Assembly (NCBI GenBank): GCA_024654165.1
Contig: JANLIP010000107.1
Location: forward strand, 1-6,083
Direction: 5' to 3'
Source of the DNA: Candidatus Kaiserbacteria bacterium
Lineage (GTDB): Bacteria; Patescibacteriota; Minisyncoccia; Phycocordibacterales; UBA2100
Length of the DNA stretch: 6,083 nt
Shown here: positions 4,794 through 6,083 of the stretch, piece by piece
Layout of the letters: every line of letters begins with the position of its first letter
Numbering within the stretch: position 1 is the stretch's first letter
Notes under the pieces: generated by a model
Told to the model about the DNA's origin: nothing
Database searches by the model: none
What the model saw: only the letters and a program-made list of their open reading frames with translations
Program-made: the position numbers and the translations under genes

Positions 4794-5874
4794 CCGGACA
4801 TGTCCGGCGGTCGGTTTCCAAATGAATCGGGATTTCCTTAACCGCCGTAACTCCGTTTTGGTTAAATGTGACCGCAAGCAAGAGCCCTGTCCGCACATCA
4901 TCGTTAAAATACTGGTCAAAAATGAAATTGCCGAGTGAGTAATAAATATGCTTTCCCTTGTAGACCTCGTTCTCCTCTACCACATGCGGATGCGAGCCGA
5001 TGACAATTTCCGCTCCTGCGTCAATGAAGCTATGGGCTAATTCGCGCGAATATGCCGATGAGGTCGTTGCGTATTCCACTCCCCAGTGCGTGTATACAAC
5101 CGGCATGTACCCGCGGGCGCGTTCCTGTCGTATCTGACTAATAGTCGTTGACGACATTCCAACATTCTGCAGGCCGATAGAGCTGGTATCGGCACCTGTA
5201 GACGGAATGTTGGAATATTCTGCGGGGGAAAATTCGTTGTAGTTTATGAACGCGAGTTTGATTCCCCGCACCGTCCCTTCCGCGATTCCTTGCGCAAAAG
5301 GGCCGCCCGCCTGCTCTGAAGCTCCCGCAGGCAGGCCAAAATACGCGACGCCTGCATCCTGCAGATACCTCGTTGTAGACCTCGCGCCCTCCCATCCAAA
5401 ATTCAAAATGTGATTGTTTCCGAGGTTCACCATGCGGACGTTGTGTTCATAGAGAAGCTCCGCCGTTGAGGGCGGAAATGTAAACGTGTAATTGAACTCG
5501 TCGCCGGGAGTAGACGACGCGCTTACAGATGCATGTTCTGTTATCGGCCCCTCAAGATTCGCGACCACGAGGTCGGCGCCGCCTAGCGTGGCGTCAATGC
5601 AGGAGAAAATAAAATCTCCTGCCTGCGCCGAGGCTTCGGCAGGCAGGCCGCCTTGCGTCTTTCCGTGTTGTTCGATTGCCATCCTAATCGACCGATCAAA
5701 CATCATGTCTCCGCCGAAGATTATCGTGGCGCGAGCGGGAGACCGTCCGACACCCGGCGTCTCTCCGACGATTGGAGCGTATGCAAACAAAAGGAACAGC
5801 GCCGCGACGCCGGCGAGGAATAATGAGATTTTCAGATGCGCGGCGCTCCGCATACCAGACATCGTACGACACAT
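4786..5874 (-). CDS. CapA-family (PGA_cap) membrane-anchored metallophosphatase-like protein
   Basis: This 362-residue protein has one N-terminal anchor helix (about residues 14-35) and an extracytoplasmic domain with all the usual CapA blocks: IIFGGDMMFDRS (51-62, Asp56), VVANLEGPIT (103-112), VNLGNNHILNFG (149-160), YTHWGVEY (261-268), VIGSHPHVVE (291-300) and YYSLGNFIFDQ (311-321). The Asp, Asn, His set matches a metallophosphoesterase-like site. The family is named for poly-gamma-glutamate capsule synthesis, but many members are lone genes of unknown substrate, and no capB/capC partner is present here. Two 11-residue stretches, GLPAEASAQAG (76-86) and GLPAGASEQAG (180-190), are encoded by related DNA repeats. 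The start at 5874 is the most upstream; ATGs at codons 5 and 8 are also possible and all keep the anchor. No Shine-Dalgarno sequence is visible. The family is firm; the role is not. Confidence 0.92.
   Translation of the reverse strand: MCRTMSGMRSAAHLKISLFLAGVAALFLLFAYAPIVGETPGVGRSPARATIIFGGDMMFDRSIRMAIEQHGKTQGGLPAEASAQAGDFIFSCIDATLGGADLVVANLEGPITEHASVSASSTPGDEFNYTFTFPPSTAELLYEHNVRMVNLGNNHILNFGWEGARSTTRYLQDAGVAYFGLPAGASEQAGGPFAQGIAEGTVRGIKLAFINYNEFSPAEYSNIPSTGADTSSIGLQNVGMSSTTISQIRQERARGYMPVVYTHWGVEYATTSSAYSRELAHSFIDAGAEIVIGSHPHVVEENEVYKGKHIYYSLGNFIFDQYFNDDVRTGLLLAVTFNQNGVTAVKEIPIHLETDRRTCPVE
5305..5337 (-). repeat. Diverged copy of palindromic repeat inside capA
   Basis: This 33-bp stretch encodes GLPAGASEQAG and matches the copy at 5617-5649 at 26 of 33 bases in the same reading frame. 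It can still fold: CCTGCCTGC pairs with GCAGGCGGG, with one T-G wobble. It is more diverged than the other copy, and the peptide also falls where CapA proteins have a natural Gly-rich loop, so chance resemblance is not excluded. Confidence 0.5.
5617..5649 (-). repeat. In-frame palindromic repeat inside capA
   Basis: This stretch encodes GLPAEASAQAG just before the conserved DFIF block. The outer arms CCTGCCTGC and GCAGGCAGG are exact inverted repeats, and the inner bases add CGA/TCG pairing. The composition (GC-rich, Ala/Gly coding) and hairpin symmetry are typical of small dispersed palindromic elements tolerated inside genes. I recall similar elements from Parcubacteria genomes but could not check. 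Confidence 0.65.
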
Positions 5875-5924
5875 CTGGCAGGAACATAAGGCGCGTCTGC
5901 CACGGCTTATTTAACCGGCGCGCT

Positions 5925-6083
5925 TTATTCTTCCTCGCTCAAGTGCGGTTCCTTTTTCTCCAGAGTTACGCCCAATTCGTCCAACACGTCCGGCTCGATT
6001 CCCGCCGCTGCCTTGATTATTTCCCCTTTAGCTTCGTCATTGTCCTCGGTCAAATCTGGCGTCGGATTTATCCTTTCATTGCC
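5925..6083 (-). CDS. C-terminal end of an unrecognised acidic protein (cut by window edge)
   Basis: An open frame enters at the right edge and runs 52 residues to TAA at 5927-5925, 50 nt before the capA start. The tail is strongly acidic: PTPDLTEDNDEAKG, then GEIIKAAAGIEPDVLDEL, and it ends KKEPHLSEEE. It has no methionine in frame, so the start lies beyond the window. No membrane segment or known motif is visible. The composition suggests a soluble, possibly disordered C-terminus. No function can be assigned. It is supported by the open frame, the same strand as all neighbours, and spacing that fits an operon with capA. Confidence 0.6.
   Translation of the reverse strand, partial: GNERINPTPDLTEDNDEAKGEIIKAAAGIEPDVLDELGVTLEKKEPHLSEEE

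Noticed and set aside
4794..4807. 14-bp palindrome CCGGACATGTCCGG at the capA 3' end
   Set aside because: It is within coding sequence, has no repeat partner or U-tract, and one 14-bp palindrome in 6 kb is not far from chance.
5156..5216. 12-bp inverted repeat ATTCCAACATTC/GAATGTTGGAAT with a 37-nt loop inside capA
   Set aside because: It encodes ordinary CapA residues, lies mid-gene, and has no sign of regulatory or mobile function. It is unusual at this spacing but too weak to build on.
5492..5914. Plus-strand open frame of 140 codons, and one at 358-789 of 143 codons
   Set aside because: They mirror capA and the thioredoxin-like gene and have shadow-type composition (Arg, Ser and Pro-rich) with no motif.

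Overview
The window is about 6.1 kb of compact bacterial DNA. Every gene I can support lies on the minus strand, so it reads from right to left. Gene density is very high and start and stop codons nearly touch (gaps of 2-3 nt, one 11-nt overlap). Start codons mostly lack a recognisable Shine-Dalgarno sequence. Several proteins look like small envelope proteins of Patescibacteria (Candidate Phyla Radiation, Parcubacteria-like): a Met/Lys/Asp-rich membrane-anchored thioredoxin, a short membrane protein with a coiled-coil start, and a GLPAEASAQAG-type peptide encoded by a palindromic repeat. That placement is an inference from gene style and was not tested phylogenetically.

Layout, in transcription order: (1) 6083-5925, the acidic C-terminal end of an unrecognised protein. 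(2) 5874-4786, a membrane-anchored CapA-family protein carrying two copies of a palindromic repeat read in frame. (3) 4734-4661, tRNA-Gln (anticodon CTG) with an encoded CCA end and a plausible promoter of its own, followed by a strong stem-loop terminator (4581-4554). (4) 4514-3375, MltG, the endolytic murein transglycosylase, followed after 3 nt by a 226-residue protein I cannot name (3371-2691). (5) 2690-2592, an intergenic stretch with a perfect 32-bp palindrome. (6) 2591-2319, a 90-residue membrane protein, then 2271-1567, a VIT/CCC1-type iron/manganese transporter. (7) 1451-1239 and 1249-887, a small XRE-type regulator overlapping a four-helix membrane protein. (8) 886-805, an intergenic stretch with an 18-bp perfect palindrome overlapping a good sigma70-type promoter. 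(9) 804-265, a membrane-anchored thioredoxin-like protein, and 262 to the window edge, the start of a CcdA/DsbD-type electron-transfer membrane protein.

The theme is the cell envelope: peptidoglycan cleavage (MltG), a surface or polymer-linked phosphoesterase-like protein (CapA), metal transport (VIT), and export of reducing power (CcdA plus thioredoxin). MltG carries six extracytoplasmic cysteines in three sequence-adjacent pairs, which would fit a cell with disulfide chemistry outside the membrane. That link is inference.

No stretch longer than 300 bases lacks a gene. I saw no transposase, insertion sequence, CRISPR array, rRNA or phage gene. I did not find an obviously new multi-gene system. 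The best leads are the perfect palindromes, the in-frame repeat in capA, the thioredoxin with His at the cis-proline position, and the unnamed 226-residue protein beside mltG.
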